Origin: Azadirachta indica
Lineage: Eukaryota; Streptophyta; Magnoliopsida; Sapindales; Meliaceae
Direction of reading: 5' to 3'
Assembly: GCA_022749755.1 (NCBI GenBank)
Contig: CM040453.1
Coordinates: 19,291,368-19,355,367 of the forward strand
DNA length: 64,000 nt
Positions 47,096-58,481 of the stretch are shown in pieces. The notes beneath the pieces are model-generated. The model saw nothing but the letters and a program-made list of their open reading frames with translations, searched no databases and was not told the origin of the DNA. A program made the translations under genes and the position numbers. Every line of letters begins with the position of its first letter. Position 1 is the first letter of the stretch.

Positions 47096-48480
47096 AATTG
47101 TAGATCTAAGCAGAGGCAAGATCAATGGTTTTGATGTATAAGATATGGAGGAACGGAGCAACGGAGGGAGTTCTCTCCTTCATCGAGGGAAAGGATTAAG
47201 AGAGTCGCCCCTATTTATGAGAGAAGAAAATTTACGAAACTGAACACCGATTTCTATGTGATTTATAATGAAATAAAGGATTTGGGTTTGTTGCCCGAGG
47301 CTCGTCCCTTGAGGTCGGCATCGAATATTTGTAATAGCAAAAGAAAGTGTGCATTCCATCAACACCGTAGGCACATGACAGACCAATATCTAGATTTGAG
47401 GGAGCAAATTGAAATCTCTGTGAGCAATAATTATTTAGATAGATATGGGGTGGAAACGTGCAAAACAGAAAGGGATTCGAGACATTGGAAATAGGATCAG
47501 AGGATCTGGTTCATAGAAATATGATCATTTCGAGAGAACTAACATTGGCGGGCAACTCCAATAATGCCAAAAAGAATTATTTGAGATATTCGTTGTCAAG
47601 CACTCTTATGGATTATTACGTGATGAATGTTTGAGTAGAAAAGAAGCTCTGATTGGCATTAGTTCCAATCATGTTCACTGATGAAGATAAAGCGGGAGTT
47701 AACTACCCCATGATGACCCCTTAGTAATAACCCTAGAAGTCGGCTCGGTTAAGGTTAACAGGAACTTGGTGGACACGAGAAGTTCGACCGACATAGTATT
47801 CAAAGAGATTTGGAACTCTTTAAAGATTGAGAATTTGAGGATAGGACCCAGAGACATTGCCCTGTATGGATTCACGGATTCAACATCCTTCCATTAGATT
47901 CGATTTAGTTATTGTTAACGATAGGGGATAGATCGTATTAGAAGACCACAATGGTAGAATTTCAGGTTGCAGACCTAAAAATGCCATATGCCAAGATCTT
48001 AGGGAGGTTTTTCTTAAGAAAAATAAGGGCAATGGAGAGTAGACACTATTTAAAGATCAAGTTTCAAGCAGGCGAGGGAATTGGCTTAGTACAAAGGGAT
48101 CAGAAAGTTGTCCGGACATGTTTTACAGCTTTTTAGAAGTAGTCCTATTGCATAATGACAAGGAGTGTTAGCAAATCAAATGTAACAGAAGGAGATGGAC
48201 AAGCTTGAAAGGAGTATAAGACAAGGAAAAATACGACCGACACCGAAACTAGCAGAAAAACTAGAGTTGGTACCCATTGACCCCTTGAGGCTTGAGAGGC
48301 TGACGAGAATCAGCTCTTAATTGTCGAGTGAAGAAAAAGGAAGCTGGTCTCTTTCCTAAGAGAGCAAGCAAATGTGTTCCCTTGGAGCCACGATGACATA
48401 CCAGGAATTGACCCTAGAGTTATTTCCCATCGTCTGTCAATGAACTTAGCATTCAAACCTACGAAGTAGAAGCGAAAAGT
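47096..48480 (+). pseudogene. Tat-type gag end and protease remnant
   Basis: The region holds broken frames from the end of gag to the protease. Around 47735-47890 the + strand reads GSVKVNRNLVDTRSSTDIVF then IWNSLKIENLRIGPRDIALY, the retropepsin core in which the DTG of the active site has become DTR. A further frame at 47951-48136 reads VADLKMPYAKILGR, which corresponds to the segment usually following the protease flap (typically PYNAILGR). Stops separate the pieces from gag and RT. Confidence 0.8.
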
Positions 48481-49620
48481 TTTCAACCAAGAAAGGGAAG
48501 AAGCAATCAAGGTGAAGCTGGACAAGCTAATCACAGTAGGGTTCATCAAAGATGTGTATTACCCAAATTGGATAGCCAATGTAATAATGATCAAAAAGAC
48601 CAATGGAAAATGGAGAATGTGTGTTGATTTCACCAACTTGAACAAGGCATGTCTGAAAGATAGTTTTCTATGGATAGATCAGTTAGTGGATTCGACGGCT
48701 GGGCATAAGTTGTTAAGTTTCATGGACTAATTCTAAGGGTATAATCACATTTGGATGCACGAGGCCAATTAAGAAAAAACGGCATTCCTGACTTACCAGG
48801 GATTGTGCTTCTACAAAATAATACCCTTCAGTTTAAAGAATGCGAGGGCGACATTTCAAAGGTTAGTAAATAAAGTCTTTAAGCCTTTGATTGGAAAGAT
48901 AATGGAGGTATATGTTGACGACATGACCACCAAGTCATGCAAAATCGAGAATCACGTTTAGCATTTAAGGGAAATGCTTTCTTTACTCAGGAGGTACAAT
49001 ATGAATATGAATCCCAAGAAATGTGCGTTTAGAGTTAGTTCCAGAAAGTTCTTGAGATTCATGATCAGTGAGCGGGGAATAGAGACAAAGCTCCAAAAGA
49101 TTTAGGCTATACTAAATATGAAATCCCTAACCATGTTGAAGGAGGTACAGGCCCTAACGAGGAGGTCAGCCGCACTGAACAAATTCATTTCCAAAGTTAT
49201 TGACAGATCTTTTCAATTTTTTTAGGTTATAAAGAAAGAAAAATACGTGGAATGGATGAAAAAGTGCGAAGATAACTTTCAGGAGTTGAAAGATTATCTA
49301 GCAAATCCGCCTCGTATAGCTAGTTCGCTAATCATGGACACGCTATACTTGTATTTAGCGGTGCTAGTTAAAGAAGACAAATGAACTCACCAACCAATCT
49401 ACTATACAAGTAAGTCACCGTTAGACACAGAAAAGAGATACTCCCTCTAGAGAAATTGGCCTTAGCACTAGTGGTGAAGACACGAAAACTCCGACTATAC
49501 TTCTAAGCGTACATTGTAGTAGTCCTCACTGATCAACCATTGCGGCAAATATTATAAAATCCAGACCTCTCAAGAAGATTAGTTAAGTGGTCAGTTGAAC
49601 TCATTAAATTTGACATGGAC
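48481..49620 (+). pseudogene. Tat-type reverse transcriptase and RNase H remnant
   Basis: RT starts near 48500 with VGFIKDVYYPNWIANVIMIK then NGKWRMCVDFTNLNKACLKD, DQLVDSTAGHKLLSFMD (48512-48730). After a stop and a shift come LTYQGLCFYK, the catalytic VYVDDM (about 48908-48925, intact) and MNPKKCAFRVSSRKFLRFMI. Then the thumb/connection and a first RNase H (49240-49620: KYVEWMKKCEDNFQELKDYL, YYTSKSPLDTEKRY). The wording is typical of the Tat lineage. Stops are frequent. Confidence 0.9.
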
Positions 49621-49839
49621 TACCAACCTCACAAAGCTATCAAAGTTCAAGTATTGACAGATTTCATGGCAGAAAGATCAGTTTTGGAAGAGATGATGAT
49701 CTGAGAAATAGGCGAACCAATGGCGCCTTAAGATATTGGGAGTATAGAGTTGGGCAGATAATCCACTTATAACTAATCCGTGAAACGGAAACCAATGATG
49801 TCCTGCTATTTAAAAATGCCACCGAATAGGTTATGAGGA

Positions 49840-50290
49840 AGGAGCGTAGAGGTAGGGAATTATGGCGCTTATATGTAGACGGGGCGTCAAATACTTAAGG
49901 AAGAAGAGCTGGCATAATCCTAGCTAGACTGGGGAATGAGGAATTAGCTTACGCCCCACACTTTGATTTCAATGCAACCAACAACAAAGTAGAGTATGAA
50001 GCTTTGTTGGCGGGACTTGGCCTAGGTTTGTCAATTGGAGTAGAGTGTCTTGAAATGAATGGGGATTCATAACTGGTGATGAATCAGGTCTCTGACAAGT
50101 TTCACGCAAAAGGAAAAAGCAAGAATGCCTATCTAAATAGGTTAATAAAGTTAGTGAGGCACTTCAGGAGTGTAGTAGTGACCCAAATTCCTTAAATGGA
50201 AAATGCCAAAGCGGATGTCTTAGCTAAATTAGTCACAGCATTATAGGGAAGTTTTCGCATGACGATTCCTGTAGAAGTGCTACATCAGAG
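49840..50290 (+). pseudogene. Second (archaeal-type) RNase H remnant
   Basis: A second RNase H domain lies between the first one and integrase: RELWRLYVDGASN (first catalytic D kept), RRAGIILARLGNEELAYA, FDFNATNNKVEYEALLAGLG (catalytic E region), ECLEMNGDS, LVMNQVSDKFHAKGKSKNAY and ENAKADVLAKLVTAL. A tandem second RNase H of this kind is a known feature of Tat-lineage Ty3 elements in plants and is the main reason for this classification. Stops occur, for example after ASNT and GDS. Confidence 0.88.
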
Positions 50291-50299
50291 AAAAGGCTA

Positions 50300-51180
50300 G
50301 AAAAATGAAAGACGGAGTTAAATCTAATTGGTGTGACATGCCAAGTTCGGACTTAGATGAATCTGATCCGATAGTATTTTATCGAGGGAAAGTTGCCCAA
50401 GGATAAGAAGGAGGCTAGGAAAATCACATTACTTAGTGATTAATGGGATACTGTATAAGCGAAGATTTGGGCTACTCTACTTGCAATGCATCGATGAGAA
50501 AAAACAGATTATATGCTTAGAGAAGTCAATAAGGGCAGCTTCGGTGATCATGGGGGAGGCAGGTCTTTACCATACTGCATTTTGCATCAAATTATTGGTC
50601 GACACTGTACCGAGATGTGATGAAACTAACTTAGTCTTTTCCAATTTGCCAACTCCACGCAGATATAAGAGATTCAAAGAATTTTACGCTGATATGAGCA
50701 TCGACCTCAGATTGATGTCCCCCTCCCATCCTAAAACAAATGCGTAAGTGGAGGCAGTGAACAAAATTGTCAAGAAGGCACTAAAAAAATGGCTTGATGA
50801 CAAGAAAGGGAGATGGGTGGACGAATTGCCTTAGGTTTTTTGGGCCTATTGAACGACAGTAAGAATAGCAATTGACGAGACACCCTATTTATTGGCATTC
50901 GGTTTTGAAGCAGTAATACTAGTAGAAATAGGGATGCCTATGTTTAGAGTAAAGTATTTAGACGAATTTAAGAATGATGAGGCAATGGAATTAAATTTGA
51001 ATTTGTGGGAAGAATGGGATCAGGCACTCATTAGGATGGCTGTCTATCAACAAAAAGTGGTAAAATACTACAATAAAAAGGTTCGTTCAAGAGTAATATT
51101 TGACCTCAGTTCAGATCAAATATTGCCCCAATTTCAGATCAAGTTTTCGTTGATGATAATTTCCTTTTTGTTAACTTAAC
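50300..51180 (+). pseudogene. Tat-type integrase remnant with deleted catalytic core
   Basis: The zinc-binding end is visible at 50436-50600 (INGILYKRRFGLLYLQCIDE). The C-terminal half begins near 50660 (KEFYADMSIDL, SPSHPKTNA, VEAVNKIVKKALKKW, GRWVDELP, VFWAY) and runs on in 50892-51179 (AFGFEAVILVEIGMPMFRVK). Between about 50625 and 50660 the reading jumps from the linker (FSNLPTPRRY) straight to the region of the third catalytic residue, so the segment with the first two aspartates is missing. The deletion alone makes it inactive. Confidence 0.85.
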
Positions 51181-51377
51181 CTTAGTTCAAAACACAAAAT
51201 GAATAACTTAAACAAGGAAATCACTATCTCTCGATTAAAGATAAGTTTTATACCGTCTCAATCATATAGCAAAGACTATGCATCAGTAGAAGAAAAGAGG
51301 AATAGAAGCAAATATATTAAAAGTGTCTTCACTTACAAAATAATCATTTACATTTAAAAAAAATCATTATAAAATTA

Positions 51378-54160
51378 TTAAGTGACCTTTAGACAATATA
51401 TGATGTCGAAGGTTGGAGTCACATAAGAAGGCACGGTCGGCTGAGCAGGATCAAGTTGAACAAAGTCAAGACTCTTAGCTGGCTCTTTAATAGATGTCTT
51501 ACCGGGATCCTCAGCTTCTAACTGAACGGGTTGGGGAATGTTAAGATCGTCAAAAAGCCAACCTAGGTTAAGTTCTTCATGCTTCTTCTGGAAGTTCCTA
51601 TAAGCCAACTCTACAGCTTTGTTGGTAGAGGTATTGCACTGTTCCTCCGTCTCGGCTTTAGTTCGAGCAAGTTCATCCTTCATGCCCCTGTTGGTATAAG
51701 TAAAATCGGTAATGTGAGACCCAAGTGTGGACACCTATTCTTCAAAATAGGCAACTTTGTCTTCAAGGGCGTTGCATTCTCTTACCTATTTCTTCCTCTC
51801 CCCACTCAGCTGAGCCTTCAATTGTTCTTTCCACTTTTTTTATTCCTTCAATTTTTTCTTCAACAAATTTTTCTCCGAGGTTAGCTGGTTTATTGATTTG
51901 TACAAGTGTACGTTTGTAATTGAGCATTTCTACGCACTTTCAATATGCACGCTAAGATAATGCAATGCCTGCACCAACTGCATAACACGTTAGATAAGGT
52001 TATCACAATAAAACAAGAGGGAAGTGTCAAAAGTGGTTACCCTACCGAGCTATTGGTGAATTTTATCCAGAGCAATGTCGGTGTTGGCAGCCTTCGCCTA
52101 AGAAGACAAGAAGACAAGTGTTAATTAAATAGGCTAAATGGTTGATGGAAGGGATTAGATGCTTAAACAGCTCTCTTTTCTCCTTTAGGATATTTGACTA
52201 AGAGAGGCTGTCCATTTTAACAACTTCTTCACCCTATTCAATTTATTTTTTCGACGACCTCTTCTTGGCGCTTTTAAGAACCACTACCGGACGTTTCCCT
52301 TTTTCTTTAGAAGCTCCTTCTTGTCTTTCTTGGAGCCTTGATCAATCTTTTTCCCATTCACTTTCTGATCGACTGCCTTTTTTTTTTATCTCTTTTGACC
52401 TGTTCAAATTTTTTCAGAGGCTCTTGTTGTTTTTGCATCGAAGCCCAAGTCAGAGTCCCCAAAGAAAAAAGAACAAACCCCATAGAGCTCAGAAATATTC
52501 CTTTTCCTTTTGTTGGAGCCATCTTCCCTGTAAAAAATGAAAGGCAAAAGACTTATAATGAATAAAAAGCAAAAGATGTTTCGAGAAAAAGGATGAATGA
52601 ACTATTCAGCTTCACCAGCGACAGATACGTTTTAATCGATTTCCTAGATGAGTCTTTTTTCTGCCTAAAGAGTAGTTTCAAACTCTACAAGAGTAGGGGC
52701 GACCTCGACAATGCTAGAACCAATAAGTTGATCGAGGGAAAGCAGAGTTTTTTAATCCGCTTAGTTTGCATGCTTTGCATTGATTTTTGACAAGAAAGGA
52801 GCAACTAAGTCAAGCTTTGAACCTTAGGGAACTGCAAAAATAAAGAAGAATATTAGCGAACCTTTGCAATGGCGTTCAATACAAAGAACCAAGTATATCA
52901 ATCTAGCTCTAAGGGATGTGCTTACAAAGAATAGGTTTAAATGCATAGGGCATAGGGCTGTATATGGTCACTAAGTTAAGAAAGATTTGCATCAATCCCC
53001 ACCCACAAAGAACTATCTGTTATTCCAATTTTTATTACAAGTAGGGTTGCTGTAACTAATTATTGGCTTGAGTGCGGGCTTGAAGGTAGTAAGAGCCTAG
53101 GTATTTTTTTGGTCCCTTATTAAGTAAGAATAAATATTTAATTTCACCGATGGTCGGTGGGGTTTGTTGGCCATAGCCCAATTCACGTATAACTCGGTGA
53201 TGGTCTTCCACCTATTCAAGTTCAGTTAATAAGGAGAATCTTAAAGTCATAGAACAAGGTCGCAAAATATGGTTACAGTGGTAGCCTAGCCCCAACGAGA
53301 AACAACTCCTCATTAAAAGCTACCTCATCTCCCTTCGGACAACTTGGGAACTGGTTGGCTTCAAGGACTCTAAGGGTGGCAAAGTTAGGAATTTTGTATG
53401 GTATTCTGAAGGCTAACAGGTCGACCTCCGTAATACTAGACAGAAACTTGTCGACTTCAAATGGGCTATTTGCCTTGGTTAGATTGGGGGGGGGGGAGGA
53501 TATTGAGTCAATGGATGCTAACTGCTATAAGGGTTCTCTTTGGAGTCTGATTCAGCTTGGTCATCCTCAAATTCATCATTCTCTTTATTCAAATCCCCAT
53601 TCCCTTGTCTACCCAGAATGTAGAGTGTTTCATATGTGTGTTCAAGGGCTAAAAGAGAGGGTATAGGTTGATCTAGTTGACGAGTAATCCTATCTATGAG
53701 GTTTTAGAGAATTCCTAGTCTCTACATTGGTATGTTTAACGTTAATTTCTCCTTGCATGTGGTTAAAAACGTTGTCAGATAAAATCATTACCTCATGTTC
53801 ATGGTAAAAGAACTTAAAGGCGTTTGATTTAGGGTCTAAGATAATTAAAAGGATCTCGGTGCTAGGTTTAAAAATGACTAAAGGTTGGACCTTCTTTAAA
53901 GGGATGAACCCATGTTCCCTAATCAGTTCGACTTTAACCCTATGGGGAAGCTGGCTCCAGGCTTCATAATCTATCTTAGACGAGCTTGTTGGGAAAGTGT
54001 CAAATTCGCTTCCTGGGCAACTGGAAATGTCCCATATATCAAATTTTTCATGTCTTGCAATAACATACCTAGGCAAACAACAATACAGCCTAATCGGTTT
54101 GGTGTTCACTATGAGATAAAGTTACAATTGGATATTTTGTTCAAAAAAGCATAATTTTAC
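51378..54160 (-). pseudogene. Antisense ORF region of the Tat element, degenerate
   Basis: Downstream of integrase, coding-like sequence runs on the opposite strand. The segment at 53690-54109 reads MNTKPIRLYCCLPRYVIARH then FDIWDISSCPGSEFDTFPTS. It continues KIDYEAWSQLPHRVKVEL, then ILDPKSNAFKFFYHEHEVMI. The segment at 51378-51734 reads KDELARTKAETEEQCNTSTN with a coiled-coil-like character. Long antisense ORFs of unknown function at this position are known from Tat elements such as maize Grande. The homologous stretch is also found in the second element at 59561-59758, on the same (-) strand, which supports its being an ancestral coding region. The interval between the two segments is broken and I could not follow it continuously. 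Confidence 0.7.
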
Positions 54161-55045
54161 TCAGTTTTGAGGTTCCTAGGTTACGATTTAAATCTGACCA
54201 AAACACCAACTCCGCCAAGGAAACTCAAAGCATCCGTGTTGGATTCAAAAATGATTCCTATGATTTATCCTAATTTTCAAATCTACTCTAACGTCTTAAA
54301 GGCATGAAAAGTAAGTTCGAAATAATGCCTAATCGTAAAGCTAACTAAGAGAAAAGCACGAAATTCTAGAGATACAATGGCAGAGTCACGTTAAAGAATA
54401 AAATGCGATAAACGAGTTCAAAAGAAAGAAACTTACCAGATGAAGAAATTGCCTAGAAAAGCAAATGACGATGTCAGAGGTGAAACAGAGTTTAGTTTGT
54501 GAGCTAGAGAGGAAATCTGCAGGGAAAGCTTGTAGAAGGTAGCGAGAATCCTTAAGTTTTATAGAAGCCACGAGAGGAGTAAAAGGGTAAACACAGGGGA
54601 AGGATGGACAATTCAAATGAACAATTTAAATGTTACCACGAGTCCATCTGTTGACATGGCCTTTCTGTAGGCATGATGGACCAATCATGCTAAATCAAGT
54701 AATGGCCAAATGAAGGGTCTATGCTCAATAACAGCTATACGCATTTATGCATGTTAATTGTCAATGCGATGATCAAGCCGAAATGGGGGCACATTTTAGC
54801 ATTATTGGTGCTTTTTTTGAACTTCGAAAGTCGTGGCGTTACACTGTGTTCAGCCACCAGGTACGCTTTTTTTCTTGCTTGCCGAGTAGGGTGAGATGTT
54901 CAGAAAGAAGCATTTGGTTGGATAAATTACAGAGCATGTTTAACTTAATGTCCTCGTCGGGTGGGTGTCGCCTAAATGGAATTTGAGTACTTGAGAAATG
55001 AAGTTTTCAATGAAAATCATTTTCATTGGAAACTGAGGGGCTTAA
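54161..55045. other. Non-coding 3' internal region of the Tat element
   Basis: No gene. This is the stretch between the antisense ORF and the 3' LTR; it would contain the promoter and leader of the antisense gene on the - strand. It ends with a purine-rich GAGGGGCTTAA (55035-55045), the likely polypurine tract. Open frames at 54386-54616 and 54747-54986 show no signature. Confidence 0.5.
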
Positions 55046-55496
55046 TGTTTGAGAGGATGGGCTTAGGCCCATAGCCTGATATTTAGCATAGGATTGACAA
55101 GCTTCATGATAAGCAATTTTAACACCTGGTCAGCCATTCTCGATGTTGAACCAATGATGATCCGGTTAGCTTGGAAGGGATTCTACTCAAACACTTTATT
55201 AAAAAAGTCTAGCAAGAAGGAATCCTTGGGAAGTAAGAAAAATCAATTTTGGAAGTTTTAGTTTAAGGCAATTTAGGATTCTATGAGACACATTCAAAAT
55301 TCCTTTAGAATTCTTATTGTTAATAGAATAAGGAAATCAGTGCTTATACATATATATATATATATTGTATTCTCTTCATGTAAATGAATTCATAAACTTT
55401 TTGAAATAAGTAATAAAGTGGTTTTTTTCTTTAGGGCAAGAAAAAAATTTAATCTTTATTATGTAATATCGAAGTCGCAAAATTTCGATATCAACA
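55046..55496 (+). repeat. 3' LTR of the Tat element
   Basis: About 451 bases, TGTTTGAG to TATCAACA, matching 45152-45616 with many substitutions and small gaps (one of about 9 bases near the start). It is followed by the target duplication TACAT (55497-55501). Confidence 0.9.
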
Positions 55497-55866
55497 TACA
55501 TGAAATATGACATATAGGTATGAATGCATTAAATTAATTTATGATATATAGTGTCCTTATAATAATGTTATGCTTTCATGTTTGATTCATTAGTTCCTTC
55601 TCTTAAATATGTTAAATCAAGTTAAAAAAAAAATCACATGTATTACTTGCGTAAAACAATGACTAGACTCCCAATGACACATTCATAGTAAACAGATAAC
55701 TTTTCATGTAAGTTTTAAACCTTGTTTAATTCAATTCAATAATATCTTTTTATAAAGCTTGTAAAATAAATTGTCGATAGGTTTAGTACACTTTTTTTTC
55801 CCTAATTGTGGCACGTTGAATTCAAATTCTGTAAGCAAATTTTTAATCTCGATTTACATTACCAAA
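55497..55866. repeat. Duplicated gene flank, copy 3, right part
   Basis: Directly after the Tat element the gene-flank homology resumes: GAAATATGACATATAGG, GAATGCATTAAATTA, CATGTTTGATTCATTA (as at 38480-38580), then the stretch matched at 40140-40330. It ends at 55866, at the TG of the second Tat element. Confidence 0.85.
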
Positions 55867-56316
55867 TGCTTGGGGAGATGACCTTGGGTGAGGCTGAAGT
55901 CAACATTATGATCATTATGCAAGTAAGGTCTAATTAGATCAGACTAATGAAGTTTCTTAGTTCAACTTAGACCAGCATCAAGTGCGAATAAATGTAAAAT
56001 CATAATTACTTGGGAGAATTAATTAAATAAATAGACATTATTATGTAGTTATGAGGATGGAACTGAAAACTTCCATAATAAAAATAATGTGACCGTTGGG
56101 TAAGAATGGTCAGGTCAGTATTTCATCTCAAGTTAGATTAGTATTAGTTCAGGTTATTACCCAAGGAAGTCTCAGGTCAGATTAGGAAGACGTTATGAAT
56201 GGGATAATTATAGAATCGTAACTGTTTGGGAGAATCAATTCAATAATTATCTATGATTGTGTAATTATGAGTTTGAAGTTAAAGATTTCAGTTATGACAT
56301 TAATATGATCGTTGGC
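55867..56316 (+). repeat. 5' LTR of second Tat element, left part
   Basis: It starts TGCTTGGGGAGATGACC and matches 62661-63110 of the 3' LTR. It contains an internal near-duplication (segments around CATAATTACTTGGGAGAATT at 56000 and GTAACTGTTTGGGAGAATC at 56217) present in both LTRs. It is broken at 56316 by the solo LTR. Confidence 0.85.
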
Positions 56317-58126
56317 TGATATACAAATTTTAAATGCTCATAAGTGAATGAATCACTAGTAGGTAATGACAAGTTCAACTCAAGGTCAATATCTCAAGGA
56401 ATTGCAGTGGTTTAATTTCCTATTTTTTTTTCTCTATATTACTAAATAACAAACAATAAAGTCATAAACACTTACTCAATTGGTAGTTTGATGCGATTTT
56501 AAATTAAATGAATTAACTTACTAAATTTAAAGAAGACAAGAATAACGAAAATGATTAAATCCAATGAAATCAAATGGGAGTTAGCTAGCTATCAACAACA
56601 TTGAAATATTAAGTGAATCAAACGATTATCCAAAAGTTTAGATTATTGGTCTTTCCACTAAGGCTAGAGAAATCCAATCATTATGGTAATTCTCCGTGAT
56701 GTGAGGCCTATACTTAATTAATTGAATTAATTACAAGGAAATCATATGACCATTTAAATTAAACCAAATAAATAGATTCAATTTAAACACTTGTTTAGGT
56801 GAGCTTAATTAAGGTAAGATAATATTTCTAACACCTAAATTCCTATTTGTTAGCTTTAATTATAAACTATAGATAATTAGTCCATAATTCATAATCTAAG
56901 GTATAAGGAACAATGAACAAGTAATAATATTAAACATTTATTAAATATAATTCACAACATATCTAACACAATTATAGTAGCTAAGCCAAACTCCCACTAT
57001 ATGTTTAGCCTTCCATTATCAAATTCAAAAGAACGAATTCAAGTACAAAAATGCAAAACACATAAAAGAACAAATAACTATTGAAACAACACTTATCTTT
57101 ATCGAAGATTTCCTTTAAGGTTCAAAATGATTGATCGTCTTCTTCAATCTTTTGGTGAAATTTGGTTGATGAAGTATCACAAAAGCAATACACACTAGTA
57201 ACGAATTTTTGAGTAATAATCACTTAAATTACATAAAGGGAAAAAATTAAAAGAAAGAAAGAACTCTCCTAAGAGAAAGAAAAACAAGAGTAGCATGCTA
57301 GCCACTTCAAAACCACCATTTATATAGGTAAGATAAAGGATGCTTTACATGTGTAGACACATGCAAGTTACAGTTTCATCATATCTCTGTCTGCCAAATT
57401 GTGGCTCACCTTCTGAGTATCTCCCATGCCAAATTAGAGAAAGTAGTCTTCATGCACAAATTGCCATGTTTACAACCATTGTTTGAATGATGACTACTTT
57501 AGACAACTTACATGCACGAATTTGAAAAACTTGAATATCATACAAGTTATAGCTGTCTTTCTTGTGGTTCCATTTCTTCAAGAATCAACTTAATTGGTGA
57601 AGTATTTAGAAAGTTATAGCCAAAAGACGAAAAATTATTCACAAGTCTATGATGCACATAGACGAACCATGCTTCATTATATTCCTTCACACTTTCGATG
57701 CCTACTCATTCTGAATTCGCAAAAGCTGTATGAACATGAAAATACTCAATTGAGCCAACTTTCAATTGCAATAAGAATCATTTCATTTGAAGATATTTAC
57801 ACAAAGTTATGCCATGACACTGATCTATTGTCAAGTGAGTTATATGCAAGTGGATACTTTACATCTTTAATTGCAACTTGCACTCTTTTTACACCTGTAA
57901 ACAAAAATACACCACATAAACACTTAAATATAAGTATTATACTCATTCCATCTTGTACAATATACATATTTGCATATATTTGAGTTCTAAATCATGAAAA
58001 CATGCAAATTAAAGTTATGACAATGAAATTTCACAATTTATTGACAAGTAGGGACATTAAATTCAATAGTGATGCAATAATATTTTATAAAATATATGTA
58101 AATAATATACTTTTAGACACTTATCA
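56317..58126 (-). mobile_element. 1.8-kb Athila-type solo LTR nested in the Tat LTR
   Basis: It starts TGATATACAA and ends CACTTATCA, with terminal inverted TGATA/TATCA, and is flanked by perfect 5-bp duplications TTGGC (56312-56316 and 58127-58131). Removing it restores the Tat LTR as seen at 63105-63125. Orientation is - by its similarity to the 5' LTR at 6300-7707 (shared stretch around a TATA-like box at 57320-57330). No coding domain; the 129-codon + strand frame at 57594-57983 lies inside and has no family signature. Confidence 0.88.
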
Positions 58127-58416
58127 TTGGCTTATGAGGAACTAGTATAAATGAAGAGTGGGATGGAGGAAAAAGTATGCTATTCTTTACTAAAATACTG
58201 AAAATTTGCCAAAATTTCTCTAGAATCTTAACAAAAAAAAAAACCCAAAAAATTGACTTAAATATCAAAGTGTTTTCACCAAAGAAGCCAACGTCCCCTG
58301 ATTATTGCTTTGTTTTGCATGCTAATTCAACTTCAAAGAAAGGAATTTCATAGTTTGCAAGGAAGAAATTTATATTCTGCTGTTGGATACTGAAGCTGCA
58401 AATTTCGGTATCAACA
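58127..58416 (+). repeat. 5' LTR of second Tat element, right part
   Basis: This continues the LTR from 56316 and matches 63115-63285 of the 3' copy (AACTAGTATAAATGAAG, TTCTTTACTAAAATACT, AAAATTTCTCTA). Beyond the CACTA break the 3' copy cannot be compared. It ends GGTATCAACA at 58416. Confidence 0.85.
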
Positions 58417-58481
58417 TTTAGTACCATCTGTGAGAAATCATTCAAAAAGCCATACTTTCCCTATTAATTAAAGAAATAACA

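Larger units (their letters stand above)
45151..55496 (+). mobile_element. Tat-lineage Ty3/gypsy retrotransposon, complete but degenerate
   Basis: Paired LTRs (45152-45616 and 55046-55496), a 5-bp target duplication TACAT (45146-45150 and 55497-55501), a primer-binding-like sequence after the 5' LTR (TTGGCACCGTCTATGAG, 45618-45634) and a polypurine-like GAGGGGCTTAA before the 3' LTR. Inside, in order: gag, protease, RT, RNase H, a second archaeal-type RNase H, integrase, and an antisense coding region. The second RNase H and the antisense ORF are hallmarks of the Tat lineage. Every gene carries stops or shifts. The LTRs differ at roughly one base in six by eye, so the insertion is old. The target site exists unoccupied in the flanks of A (10054-10058) and C (38475-38479). 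Confidence 0.92.

Noticed and set aside
57594..57983. 129-codon + strand frame
   Set aside because: It lies wholly within a well-delimited solo LTR and lacks any family signature.
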